Shown: piece by piece, positions 1-7,530 of the stretch
Layout of the letters: each line of letters begins with the position of its first letter
Position numbering within the stretch: position 1 is the first letter of the stretch
NCBI GenBank assembly: GCA_016873215.1
Contig: VGXU01000028.1
Coordinates: forward strand, 1 to 32,387
From: Planctomycetota bacterium
Lineage (GTDB): Bacteria; Planctomycetota; Phycisphaerae; Sedimentisphaerales; Anaerohalosphaeraceae
Direction: 5' to 3'
DNA: 32,387 bases
Notes under the pieces: model-generated
Seen by the model: only the letters and a program-made list of their open reading frames with translations
What the model was told of the DNA's origin: nothing
Database searches by the model: none
Position numbers and translations under genes: made by a program

Positions 1-137
1 GCACAACAGAGAAAAGATACAAATAAGGGTGACTGACGTCCAGATTCCTGCCCCCATGGGGGCACCCCCTTAAGAACTACTTGTCATGAGATAACTGTTA
101 TGATAAAAGGGAAGAAATGTCTGTCGCTGGAAGGAAA

Positions 138-1067
138 TTATGCTTGACGCTGGACAGGATTCAAATGGCCCACTTGGAAATCTGCCTTACCATGAGTCGG
201 GTTTAATAGTTCACTACGGAAGGCCTCATATGATAACTCATCGCCTGTAATGGGACATAAGGCAGTGGGAAGGTTTTGAGGCAAAACATTAGCATTTTGT
301 AATTGAATAAGTGAAGCCCGTGGAAATCCCTCAAACGCACAAATCTGTATTATTAGAGCGTACTCAATTGCCATACATACTCGACGTTCCGCAAAATGAA
401 CAGAATCAGGATGGGCTTCCCACCTTTTTTCCCGGTTGGTTTTATGACTACCGGTTAATACTCGATCGGTGAGATAAGTTTTGACTTTAATTTTGTCTGA
501 TAGCACTGTCTGGAAAAACTCGTGGTCGGGACTGGTTGTGCTATCGGTGAGGTATTTTCTAAGTCTGAGAGTTCGCAAAATTAGCTCATCACAAGTCCAA
601 ATCAAATTACCTTGTTGATGCAGGCGTCCCTGTGTAGTAAGACGCCGTGAGTAATCCAATGGTACTTCATAAGGAATAATACTATTGGAGAAGAACAAAT
701 TCATACATTCAGAATGATCCGAACTTTGTAACCATATAGGCAAGGCAGTCAGAAGTTCTACGGCAATGTTCAAACATTCATCGAACGAACAATATCGTGG
801 ATCGTCATTAAGTTGATCAAACCAACGAACCCGGAACTTAGTGGTTTCGATCTTAGGGACCTTCACCAACTCGATGAGAAAAACATTCCGCAGGATAGAA
901 TGCGACAGTTGACGGTAATTGATTCCCAAAAGATTACGTAAAACAGTTACTATCCCAGAAATACTCGGCAAAGCTTCGATCAATGGCCACGCCACATTAG
1001 CCAACCGTTTCATGTTGAAATTGTCATTTGTATTTACAATTTGTTCTATATTTTCTTGTATTGTCAT
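138..1067 (-). CDS. Uncharacterised protein, possible truncated HNH-type nuclease
   Basis: This encodes 309 aa from the ATG at 1067. An in-frame TTG at 1109 would give 323 aa, but only the ATG has a Shine-Dalgarno-like GAAAGG about 10 bases upstream. I do not recognise the family with certainty. The C-terminus carries CPITGDELSY and, about 30 residues on, VGHLNP. A Cys-Pro pair followed by a Gly-His-Leu is the layout of the first half of an HNH/beta-beta-alpha nuclease core, as in some type II restriction enzymes. The frame stops seven codons after that His, so the second half of such a motif is missing. No methyltransferase is beside it. Base composition is clearly more AT-rich than the genes from 3500 on, which suggests acquisition by transfer. 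The nuclease reading is inference; the open frame itself is secure. Confidence 0.55.
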   Translation of the reverse strand: MTIQENIEQIVNTNDNFNMKRLANVAWPLIEALPSISGIVTVLRNLLGINYRQLSHSILRNVFLIELVKVPKIETTKFRVRWFDQLNDDPRYCSFDECLNIAVELLTALPIWLQSSDHSECMNLFFSNSIIPYEVPLDYSRRLTTQGRLHQQGNLIWTCDELILRTLRLRKYLTDSTTSPDHEFFQTVLSDKIKVKTYLTDRVLTGSHKTNREKRWEAHPDSVHFAERRVCMAIEYALIIQICAFEGFPRASLIQLQNANVLPQNLPTALCPITGDELSYEAFRSELLNPTHGKADFQVGHLNPVQRQA

Positions 1068-1431
1068 AGATATAGAACCTTTCACAAATACAATTAGGAG
1101 ATCAATCAATCTTACTTAACTTGTCCGCCACAGTACCTATTTTATGCCCGAAATACAAGGGGGAATTAAAAGAGGTATTTCAGAGTTAATTTAAAGCACC
1201 AAGTACATCTTTTACCTTTTTCATTTTCTCAACCGCCTTTTCGCTCAATTTTTCTTTTCTCTTCTATGAATTTTCCCCTGCTGATGTCTCCTTGTTGAAT
1301 AGCCTCATTATACAATCCACCCCCGCCATTTACAATCCACAATTTCCGTCTTATTAATTCCACAAAATCGTCAATCTCCCGTCAAATTACCCAGCCCGCC
1401 GGACAGTCCTTAATACCTGTATACTTGCCTA

Positions 1432-1565
1432 TATACCTACATACCTGAAACATCTTTTTCATTTTTTCAGACAAAAATCTCCCCGGCCGCTTTCTATTCC
1501 TGAGTTCATGGGTTCTTAAGTTCTTATGTTCCCGTATCCCTACATCCCCATATACCTACATACCT
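1432..1565. repeat. Direct repeat of a 15-base motif, degenerate ta/cc repeats
   Basis: The 15 bases tatacctacatacct occur identically at 1432-1446 and 1551-1565, each embedded in further imperfect copies of tacct and atata units. The spacing is 119 bases. No function is evident; slippage-prone intergenic sequence is the simplest explanation. Confidence 0.6.
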
Positions 1566-1740
1566 ATATACTTAGTCACAATAGCGATAGCACTATCCTG
1601 CTATTTCCAAAAATTCCACAAATTTTTAACTTCATTCCCCATAAAGACTTATAGCTTTTACGCCCTCCAAAAATCGCGAATTTTCGACACCGCAACGCAA
1701 GTCCAACCCATATAGGAGACGCTTATTTTGCGCCTCGTGG

Positions 1741-1773
1741 TTCTGTCATTCCGGCGAAGGCCGGAATCCAGAA
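1741..1773. repeat. Palindromic intergenic repeat (hairpin element)
   Basis: The core attccggc-gaag-gccggaat is a perfect 8-bp stem with a 4-base loop, flanked by a second inverted pair ttctg/cagaa. This gtcattccggcgaaggccgg type is a widely seen dispersed palindromic repeat in many bacterial genomes, similar to REP elements. It is not followed by a T run, so it is not an intrinsic terminator. Confidence 0.65.
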
Positions 1774-2070
1774 ACTCAGAACTAAAAATCTGGACCTTTT
1801 TTGAAGGAGTATGACGCGTCACAGTAATTTCATAATTCTGCCCGGCCGCAGGCCGTCAATATTTTTGCCTTTTTACTTTTACCTTTTGCCTTTGCAAGGC
1901 ATCTCGCGGATGCCGCGCGCACCCACTGCAAAGAGGGGTCAAAAAAGTGCTCCTAAAAACCCAATTTAAACCCAAATATGAAAAAACCAATGACAGCAAA
2001 ATCCGTTAAACTCATCATCGCCAATCACTTGCAACCCGCGAACTCGCGCAGCAAAACTCCGCATCTTGTT

Positions 2071-2104
2071 CGTCATTCCGAACCCCTTGGGGGTGAGGAA
2101 TCCG
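2071..2104. repeat. Second palindromic intergenic repeat
   Basis: cgtcattccgaacccc is followed by ttgggggtgaggaatcc. Outer arms attcc/ggaat and inner cccc/gggg can pair. It shares the gtcattccg start with the element at 1741-1773, so it is probably a diverged member of the same dispersed family. Confidence 0.5.
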
Positions 2105-2423
2105 CTTATTTCAGCCGTCGGCCCTGCCGACTCCTTAATTTTGATTTTTGCACTTTGATTTTTGATATCCAAAAAATGGTTCACCATCATTTTTTGGAAA
2201 AGCAAACCCATTTCAAAAATCGATAACTCGTTATACAGAAAGGACTAATCTCAAAAACGCAAAATCAAAGCAAACCCAAACAAACCCATTTAACCCATTT
2301 GTGGATAACTTTCGGACGATGCCCACCACCTTTCCCAAAATTATTTATTGGTGATTGCTTATTGCCCGGCCGGAGGTGAGAATAGAGGGTAAATCCAATA
2401 AGGCAAAGTTATGGAGGCAGACG

Positions 2424-2705
2424 ATGGCGGAACAGGAGCAACCAGGGCAAGGCGGGAACATCCCGCCGGAAGTGCTTAAGAATGCGATGAAGGCGTTCAA
2501 GAAACGGCTCAAGCTCACGGCGCTCGATGACGATTCACGCTTGGGACGCGGGCCGTTTTCCGGCGGGGCTACGGGCGTTTTTGCAATCCGGCCGCCGGAT
2601 CAGTTCCCAGCCGAGGTCTGGGATGAATTGCACCGGCAGGGAAAACTCCGCAGCAGCGGACACGGCCTGTATGAAATGCCCGGAGGAGAACAAGACCGGG
2701 CGTAA
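2424..2705 (+). CDS. Small conserved hypothetical protein
   Basis: A protein of 93 aa. The ATG at 2424 is chosen over the in-frame start at 2355 because GGAGG lies at 2413-2417, six bases before it. After a Gly/Gln-rich N-terminus comes a basic helix (around AMKAFKKRLKLT) and then LDDDSRLGRGPFSGG, AIRPPDQFPAEVWDEL and SGHGLYEM. This pattern resembles a small conserved protein that I associate with Planctomycetota, function unknown. No signal peptide or membrane segment is visible. It converges with the thioredoxin-like gene, eight bases away. That it is a real gene is fairly sure; nothing can be said about its role. Confidence 0.65.
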   Translation: MAEQEQPGQGGNIPPEVLKNAMKAFKKRLKLTALDDDSRLGRGPFSGGATGVFAIRPPDQFPAEVWDELHRQGKLRSSGHGLYEMPGGEQDRA

Positions 2706-2713
2706 AAAAGCGG

Positions 2714-3346
2714 CTATTTCTTTTTCTTCATTTGCAGTTGGGCCAGTTGCTGGAGAAAGGGCAGCGGGCCGCCGCCCTGATAGACCGCCTCGGCATAGGG
2801 CTTGCCGGTCGCGTCGGCCAAAAGAACCGTCGGAAAAACCTCTACGCCAAACCGCTGCGCCAGCCTTTCATTTTGCTGTTTGAGCAACGCGGGCAGTTTC
2901 TTTTTCCGCGGGAAATCCACCATTACAAACACGAAATGCTTCTGCGCCTCGTGGATAAACAGCTTCTGGCCAAGCACTTCTCTTTCCAACTGAATACATC
3001 CCGGACACCAGTCCGAGCCGGTAAAATCAAGCAGTAAATCTTTGCCCTCGGCGGCGGCTCTTTTTTGGGCCGCCTCAAAATCCGTCATCCAGACCGAAGC
3101 GGACTCCTGCTCTTTGCCGGCAACGGGGGGTTCCTGAACCTGAGTCTGGGCCGAGACTTGTACGGTCGAGCTGTTGGGGTGCGGCTGGTTATCCTGCGAT
3201 ACGGCCTGAGTTTGGGGCTGGGCCGGCTGTTCCTGTGAGACAGCCGCGGATGCCGCAGGCTCTTCAGCAGGCTTTCTCTTGCAGCCCTGCGAAAAAACCA
3301 ACACCAGACTCAGTATGCTTAATAAGATAAATTCCATCTTTTTCAT
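2714..3346 (-). CDS. Thioredoxin-fold lipoprotein
   Basis: A protein of 210 aa with an N-terminal hydrophobic signal ending in SQGC, a degenerate lipobox with Cys near residue 22. A Pro/Gln/Ala/Ser-rich linker follows (about residues 25-80). The C-terminal thioredoxin-like domain carries the redox motif SDWCPGC and then FGVEVFPTVLLAD, where the cis-Pro of the thioredoxin fold is expected. Predicted role: an envelope-anchored thiol-disulfide reductase or chaperone of the thioredoxin_7/DUF255-like group, acting on exported proteins or cytochromes. The partner is unknown. The start ATG at 3346 has no strong ribosome binding site. It stands alone on the minus strand, divergent from dapF. Confidence 0.8.
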   Translation of the reverse strand: MKKMEFILLSILSLVLVFSQGCKRKPAEEPAASAAVSQEQPAQPQTQAVSQDNQPHPNSSTVQVSAQTQVQEPPVAGKEQESASVWMTDFEAAQKRAAAEGKDLLLDFTGSDWCPGCIQLEREVLGQKLFIHEAQKHFVFVMVDFPRKKKLPALLKQQNERLAQRFGVEVFPTVLLADATGKPYAEAVYQGGGPLPFLQQLAQLQMKKKK

Positions 3347-3444
3347 AATTTGGCGCCGCCATTAACAAATTGATTTACATACAAATGCCGAATCCGCAGA
3401 ATATCAGAAAATCTACTCTTTTTCAACTTATAAAAGCCTGTACG

Positions 3445-3473
3445 TTGCATTTTTTGGGCAGTTCGGCTATATT
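3445..3473 (+). promoter_or_regulatory. Predicted sigma70-type promoter of dapF
   Basis: TTGCAT at 3445-3450, a 17-base spacer, TATATT at 3468-3473. Transcription would start near 3480, about 20 bases before the dapF ATG, with GGAAGG at 3488-3493 as ribosome binding site. Confidence 0.6.
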
Positions 3474-3499
3474 GGTCGGAATCGACGGGAAGGATATGT

Positions 3500-4375
3500 A
3501 TGGAATTTACAAAAATGCACGGCATCGGCAATGACTATGTGTATGTCAATTGCTTCGAGCAGGGGATCGACGACCCTGCAACACTTGCGGTGCGCATCAG
3601 CGACCGGCATCGGGGCATCGGCTCCGACGGCTTGATTCTGATCTATCCGTCCAAAATCGCCGACGCCCGGATGCGGATGTTCAACGCCGACGGTTCCGAA
3701 GCCCAGATGTGCGGCAATGGGATACGGTGTTTAGCCAAGTATGTTTACGAGCACGACCTGGCCCATGCGAACACGGAATTTTCCATACCCGGCATGGCGA
3801 CGATGCCTTATTCGCTGCGGATTGAGACGGGACGCGGGATTTTGACCGTGGGCTTAGACGTTGGGCCGGACGGCACGGTTGTCCGGGTCTGTGTGAATAT
3901 GGGTCAGCCTATCATGGAAGCCCGCAAAATCCCCGTGGCACTCGATGCGGAGCAGGTTGTCGGTGTTCCATTGAATATCGCCGGGCAGGACCTTTGCATG
4001 ACCTGCGTTTCGATGGGCAATCCGCACGCGGTCTTTTTCTGCGAGGATCTGGATGCGATTGATTTGCCGGCGGTAGGTCCGCTGATTGAACATCATCCGC
4101 TGTTTCCACAGCGGACGAACGTGCATTTCGTCAAAGCGGACGGGCCGCGGGAATTTACGATGCGGACATGGGAACGCGGCAGCGGCATTACACTGGCCTG
4201 CGGTACCGGCGCCTGTGCCTGCGCGGTGGCGGGATTCCTGACCGGACGCTGCGAACGCGTGACGACGGCACATCTGCCCGGCGGCGACCTCGAATTAAAC
4301 TGGAGCAGTGCGGACAATTGCGTTTATATGACCGGCCCGGCGACAGAAGTTTTCAGCGGTACCTGGCCGGATTGA
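3500..4375 (+). CDS. dapF: Diaminopimelate epimerase
   Basis: A protein of 291 aa, usual length for the family. It interconverts LL- and meso-diaminopimelate, the last step before DAP enters lysine synthesis and peptidoglycan, in the cytosol. The N-terminus [14 protein letters not shown] is typical. The two catalytic cysteines sit in [10 protein letters not shown] and [10 protein letters not shown], and MGNPHAVFF is also conserved. The start is fixed by GGAAGG six bases before the ATG and by the promoter at 3445-3473. The next gene (RNase HII-like) begins 52 bases downstream and is probably co-transcribed. A complete gene of the meso-DAP pathway fits an organism with peptidoglycan. Confidence 0.96.
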   Translation: MEFTKMHGIGNDYVYVNCFEQGIDDPATLAVRISDRHRGIGSDGLILIYPSKIADARMRMFNADGSEAQMCGNGIRCLAKYVYEHDLAHANTEFSIPGMATMPYSLRIETGRGILTVGLDVGPDGTVVRVCVNMGQPIMEARKIPVALDAEQVVGVPLNIAGQDLCMTCVSMGNPHAVFFCEDLDAIDLPAVGPLIEHHPLFPQRTNVHFVKADGPREFTMRTWERGSGITLACGTGACACAVAGFLTGRCERVTTAHLPGGDLELNWSSADNCVYMTGPATEVFSGTWPD

Positions 4376-4427
4376 AAATAAAAAATTCGAAATCCGAAAT
4401 TCGGATTTTATAAACCACGGAGGGATA

Positions 4428-5411
4428 ATGGCGATTCTCGCGGGGATTGATGAAGCCGGGTACGGGCCGCTGCTTGGGCCGCTGGTGGTTTCCGGCGCGG
4501 TGTTTTCCGTCCCGCAGAATCTGCTGAAGGCGGATTTGTGGCAGATACTGCAAAAGGCCGTCGCTAAAGACAAAAAGAAGCTGGCCGGGCGGCTGCTGGT
4601 CAATGACAGCAAAAAAGCCTATTCCCGCAGCAGCGGCACACACCATTTGCAGCGGACCGTGATGGCGGCGATGGAGATTCTTGGCCGGAATGAGAATCCT
4701 GTCACACCTCCGCCCGGCACAACGGAAGACGCGGTGAAACGATTGAGCCCTCCCTGTTATGCTCATCTGGCCGAGTACCCGTGGTATCAAAAACTGAATC
4801 AAACCGCCCTGCCCGCGGCGGATGACGTTTCCATCGCTTCGGGGGTTATGGAGCGGGCGCTTTCGCAAAACGGGATGCGATTGTTGTGGATGCAAAGCCG
4901 GTTTCTTGAGGCCGGGCATTACAATCAGCGCCTTGATAAAATAAAAAATAAGTCGCGGGTTCTGTTTATTGAACTGTGTTCTCTTGTGCATCATATCTTT
5001 CAGAGTTTTCACGACGAAGACGGTCCGGCGCAGTTTCTGATTGACCGCCAGGGCGGAAGGACACAATATCATTTAGAGCTGATGAAGATGTTTCCGGGAA
5101 TGGAGCTTTCCGTTCTGACTGAAAGCGATACGCTGAGCAGTTATGAAATGACGGACGGCAAACGCAGTATGCGTCTGCATTTCGCCACCGAAGCCGACGG
5201 AAAATATTTTCCGGTGTCGCTGGCGTCGATGGCCAGTAAATGGATTCGTGAGCTTTTGATGGACGAGTTAAACCGCTATTTTTCCGGCCTCTGTCCGGGG
5301 ATAAAACCGACGGCGGGATATTGGCAGGACGGGCAGCGATTTATTGCCGAATTGCAAAAAACAGCGGTTTCTTACAGCTTTGAGCCCACCCGGCTGATTC
5401 GAAATAAATAG
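4428..5411 (+). CDS. RNase HII-like protein
   Basis: A protein of 327 aa, much longer than the roughly 200 aa of ordinary RNase HII. It starts with GIDEAGYGPLLGPLVVSG, matching the DEAGRGP active-site segment of RNase HII except that Arg is replaced by Tyr. LVNDSKKAYS corresponds to the second acidic motif, DRQGGR may supply another carboxylate, and SLASMASKWIRE matches the helix that reads AAASILAKVTRD in RNase HII. All RNase HII landmarks are therefore present in order, with extra sequence between them. Cleavage of RNA in RNA-DNA hybrids is plausible, but the Tyr substitution and insertions mean specificity may differ. GGAGGG at 4419-4424 is the ribosome binding site. It follows dapF on the same strand. 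Confidence 0.75.
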   Translation: MAILAGIDEAGYGPLLGPLVVSGAVFSVPQNLLKADLWQILQKAVAKDKKKLAGRLLVNDSKKAYSRSSGTHHLQRTVMAAMEILGRNENPVTPPPGTTEDAVKRLSPPCYAHLAEYPWYQKLNQTALPAADDVSIASGVMERALSQNGMRLLWMQSRFLEAGHYNQRLDKIKNKSRVLFIELCSLVHHIFQSFHDEDGPAQFLIDRQGGRTQYHLELMKMFPGMELSVLTESDTLSSYEMTDGKRSMRLHFATEADGKYFPVSLASMASKWIRELLMDELNRYFSGLCPGIKPTAGYWQDGQRFIAELQKTAVSYSFEPTRLIRNK

Positions 5412-5633
5412 TTCGTAAGTCTATCTCTTACAATATATTATGAGAAGCATAAGGCCGTACTGAAAGCAACTGACAGACTGAGTATTATTACCTATTTTTG
5501 GGGGAAAAATTTTCTATTTTTATGTTTTTTTCCTTGCATTCATTTGATAAATTGAATAGAGTGATTAGAGTAACAGCAAACGGGGTTTGCTATTTTGATG
5601 AGGTGAAAAGTTTTAATTCGAAAGCTCCTTCTG
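5412..5633 (+). other. Intergenic stretch with a hairpin and weak promoter
   Basis: No gene is seen. It contains TTGATA at 5544-5549 and TAGAGT at 5566-5571 (16-base spacer), a weak promoter match, followed by a perfect 6-bp hairpin gcaaac-ggg-gtttgc at 5576-5590. Together with the structured element at 5634-5709 this could be a small non-coding RNA unit. Confidence 0.35.
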
Positions 5634-5709
5634 CCGCCCGTAACTTCAGTAGCCCTGGGAAGTTCACCGACTTCCTCCTCCTTCTGCGAAGTGCGGGCGG
5701 TCTTTTTTT
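5634..5709 (+). ncRNA. Candidate structured RNA or unusual long terminator
   Basis: ccgcccg (5634-5640) pairs with cgggcgg (5694-5700), and acttc (5643-5647) with gaagt (5688-5692). The result is a roughly 12-bp closing stem with a small internal loop. Inside lies a second hairpin, ggaagt (5658-5663) with acttcc (5670-5675), separated from the outer stem by unpaired strands on both sides. The outer stem is followed directly by tctttttttg. The T run makes transcription termination likely. The central bubble layout is more elaborate than a simple terminator and resembles small bubble-type RNAs such as 6S only in outline. It could end the dapF/RNase HII transcript or be the 3' part of a separate small RNA. 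Confidence 0.4.
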
Positions 5710-5740
5710 GCGCAAAAATCCGCCTAATGGTCTGTCCCAA

Positions 5741-5770
5741 TAAAAAAAGGGACCATAAAAAATAGTCCCT
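5741..5770 (-). terminator. Intrinsic terminator of the DUF6249-like gene
   Basis: Read on the minus strand: agggac (forward 5765-5770), an 11-base loop, gtccct (forward 5748-5753), then seven T (forward 5741-5747). It lies 30-60 bases after the stop codon of the minus-strand gene at 5800-6282. Confidence 0.75.
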
Positions 5771-5799
5771 TTCGATAATCATTCGGATTGCAGAATAAA

Positions 5800-6282
5800 T
5801 TATTGGGGCGGCGCAGCGTTCTCTTTCTGTTTCTGCTTTTCGTAATTTTTCTGCAGGATGCCCCTGAACAGATAAATTAATCCCAATCCGGCGATGACGA
5901 TGGGGATGACCAGCCAAACAACGGCTGTGTCTCGCGCCTCACCCGTCACATATAACCAAACCCAAACCGCCGTCAGCAGCAGCCCAACGAAAAGAAAACC
6001 AATGCCTGCCGAGAGACTTCTGACCCAGTTGACTTCACGATTCCGGATTTGGGGCCTGGCAATCAGGTCGGTAATAGGCAGGCCTTTTTCCATTGCCGCC
6101 AGAATCTGCTGGTGCCGGTACTTGTTTCTATAATAGGCAAGAAATAAGACAAGAATAAACGGCAACAAAATCAAAAACAGACAAATCGACCCCATATATA
6201 TCGGCCCCATGGGATCAACCACAACATGGTCGCCACCCGCACTGTTTACTTCAACAATTCCCCTTGCCAACAATGGCATCAT
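5800..6282 (-). CDS. DUF6249-like membrane protein
   Basis: A protein of 160 aa with three hydrophobic segments: about residues 29-50 (MGSICLFLILLPFILVLFL), 90-110 (LSAGIGFLFVGLLLTAVWVW) and 122-142 (AVVWLVIPIVIAGLGLIYLF). Between the first and second is a basic amphipathic stretch with MEKGLPITDL, which resembles the DUF6249 family common in Planctomycetota. The tail is Lys/Gln-rich and probably cytoplasmic. Function is unknown. It is divergent from the ECF sigma factor gene, and such membrane proteins often accompany sigma/anti-sigma pairs, so a regulatory or envelope-sensing link is possible but unproven. AAAGGAG precedes the start. Confidence 0.65.
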   Translation of the reverse strand: MMPLLARGIVEVNSAGGDHVVVDPMGPIYMGSICLFLILLPFILVLFLAYYRNKYRHQQILAAMEKGLPITDLIARPQIRNREVNWVRSLSAGIGFLFVGLLLTAVWVWLYVTGEARDTAVVWLVIPIVIAGLGLIYLFRGILQKNYEKQKQKENAAPPQ

Positions 6283-6326
6283 TTGTGTCTCCTTTCCAAT
6301 AGAGTATTTTGTTTTATTCCTGTATA

Positions 6327-6992
6327 ATGAGTCATCAAAAGGCGCAGATCGGTTTCAGGTTTTTGAAACTTTTTTTGAGATTGTCCCGACTTATAGAGAA
6401 ACAGGGAATACGATTGAGAGCACCGTCAGAAAAAACCGGAGAAGGTATTTGTATCGCCTCGCTCAAACGCGGCGACAACGGGATGTTCACACGTTTTGTC
6501 CGGGACTATCAGAATATGGTTTTTGCGTGCTGCAGGGCGGTGGGATTGCGAGAAGATGAAATTGAGGATGCGGCCGGGGAGGCTTTTCTGGCGGCATATA
6601 AGTCGATTAAAAATTACAGCGGCAAGAGCAAACTGAGCAGTTGGCTGTGGAAAATCGCGTATTACAAGGCGCTGGATTATCGCAAAAAAGTGCAAAATAA
6701 GACAACGCCGGCAAAGATTGAGATAGAAACTCTCGCCGCACCGGCGGCGTCGCCGGAAGTGAATTTATCCGCCGAGGAACAGAATGCCGCCGTCTGGCAG
6801 GCGGTACAGCGGCTTTCAGAGCCGCAGGCCGCGGCAATTGTGCTGTATTACCGGGAAGGCAAGTCCGTCGAAGATATCGCCCGTATCCTCGAAACGCCGG
6901 AAAATACGGTTAAAACCTGTTTGCACCGCGGACGTAAAGAACTTTACAGTCGATTACAGTCTATCTGGGAAACCGATTATGTCCAAAAATAG
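6327..6992 (+). CDS. ECF-type RNA polymerase sigma factor
   Basis: A protein of 221 aa from the ATG at 6327. Region 2 runs roughly from FTRFVRDYQNMVFACCRAVG through DAAGEAFLAAYKSI to LSSWLWKIAYYKALDYRKK. Region 4 covers RLSEPQAAAIVLYY and the helix-turn-helix SVEDIARILETPENTVKT. It would direct core polymerase to a small set of promoters. The start is doubtful. The ATG at 6327 has no ribosome binding site and lies inside a TATAAT box (6323-6328), and the first 40 residues are not sigma-like. A strong GGAGAAGG at 6438-6445 precedes the codon run for ICIASLKRGDNG, so translation may begin there at a rare ATT; the first canonical in-frame ATG after that is 6483. It overlaps the following membrane-protein gene by 14 bases. 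Confidence 0.88.
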   Translation: MSHQKAQIGFRFLKLFLRLSRLIEKQGIRLRAPSEKTGEGICIASLKRGDNGMFTRFVRDYQNMVFACCRAVGLREDEIEDAAGEAFLAAYKSIKNYSGKSKLSSWLWKIAYYKALDYRKKVQNKTTPAKIEIETLAAPAASPEVNLSAEEQNAAVWQAVQRLSEPQAAAIVLYYREGKSVEDIARILETPENTVKTCLHRGRKELYSRLQSIWETDYVQK

Positions 6993-7365
6993 ACACAGTG
7001 AAGAAGCGTTTGATTTGTGGCTGTCTGCGAGCCTGAAAACCGCACGCCCGGCCAACCCAGCCTTTTCACAAAAGATTGTGCGTGAAATAGAGCGTACAAA
7101 GGCGCAAGAACTGCTCAGACGAGCCGTCCGTCAGGAACGCCTCTCTGGGGCGATATTTGTCCTGACAGCGGCAGGCGGGCTTGTATTGTTATGCTGCAAG
7201 CCTGTGCTGCGGATGGTTTATTCGGTGCTGGAAGCGGGACTGGTCTCTCTGATTCAGACTATTATGGAACCAGCCCGCCTGAATCTGGGTATATTTGCTC
7301 TGGTTTTGCTTGGTCTGTGTCTGCTGACCAAAAGCCTGTGGGACAATCTGACAGCCGAAATGTAA
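6979..7365 (+). CDS. Small two-helix membrane protein, possible anti-sigma partner
   Basis: A protein of 128 aa whose ATG lies inside the last codons of the sigma factor gene (14-base overlap), so translation is probably coupled. The N-terminal half is charged and soluble (about residues 1-50, with FSQKIVREIERTKAQELLRR). Two hydrophobic segments follow, near AIFVLTAAGGLVLLCC and GIFALVLLGLCLL. A soluble N-terminus, membrane anchors and coupling to an ECF sigma gene are the layout of membrane anti-sigma factors. However, no zinc-binding HxxxCxxC motif is present, so the role is inferred from context only. I do not recognise the family. Confidence 0.6.
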   Translation: MSKNRHSEEAFDLWLSASLKTARPANPAFSQKIVREIERTKAQELLRRAVRQERLSGAIFVLTAAGGLVLLCCKPVLRMVYSVLEAGLVSLIQTIMEPARLNLGIFALVLLGLCLLTKSLWDNLTAEM

Positions 7366-7530
7366 AATTTTCGCTGATTTTAAAACCCATAACCACATAG
7401 AACAAAAATAGTTGTAAAAAACACATATTTTTTTCTTTCAATTCCGTTCGGTTTTTGTTAGGTTTCCTGTAAGACTTTGCCGATATAGTTTTTTGTATCT
7501 AAAGGATTTTTCGAAGAAAGGCAAAAAACC

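Larger units (their letters stand above)
1110..2423. other. Long non-coding region with short degenerate repeats
   Basis: About 1.3 kb without a credible gene. The two small open frames around 1966-2226 lie opposite each other and run through repeat sequence. The stretch is rich in runs such as ttgatttttg and aaaccc, in degenerate ta-cc-ta-ca motifs, and in two palindromic elements listed separately. It reads like intergenic debris between a transferred gene on the left and the chromosomal core on the right. Confidence 0.6.

Noticed and set aside
1966-2226. Two opposite 81-82 aa open frames in the left non-coding region
   Set aside because: They overlap each other on opposite strands, run through a palindromic repeat and have no ribosome binding site or recognisable motif.
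5498-5743. 81 aa plus-strand frame over the candidate RNA
   Set aside because: No ribosome binding site, low-complexity start, and it covers a stem-loop and T run better explained as RNA structure.
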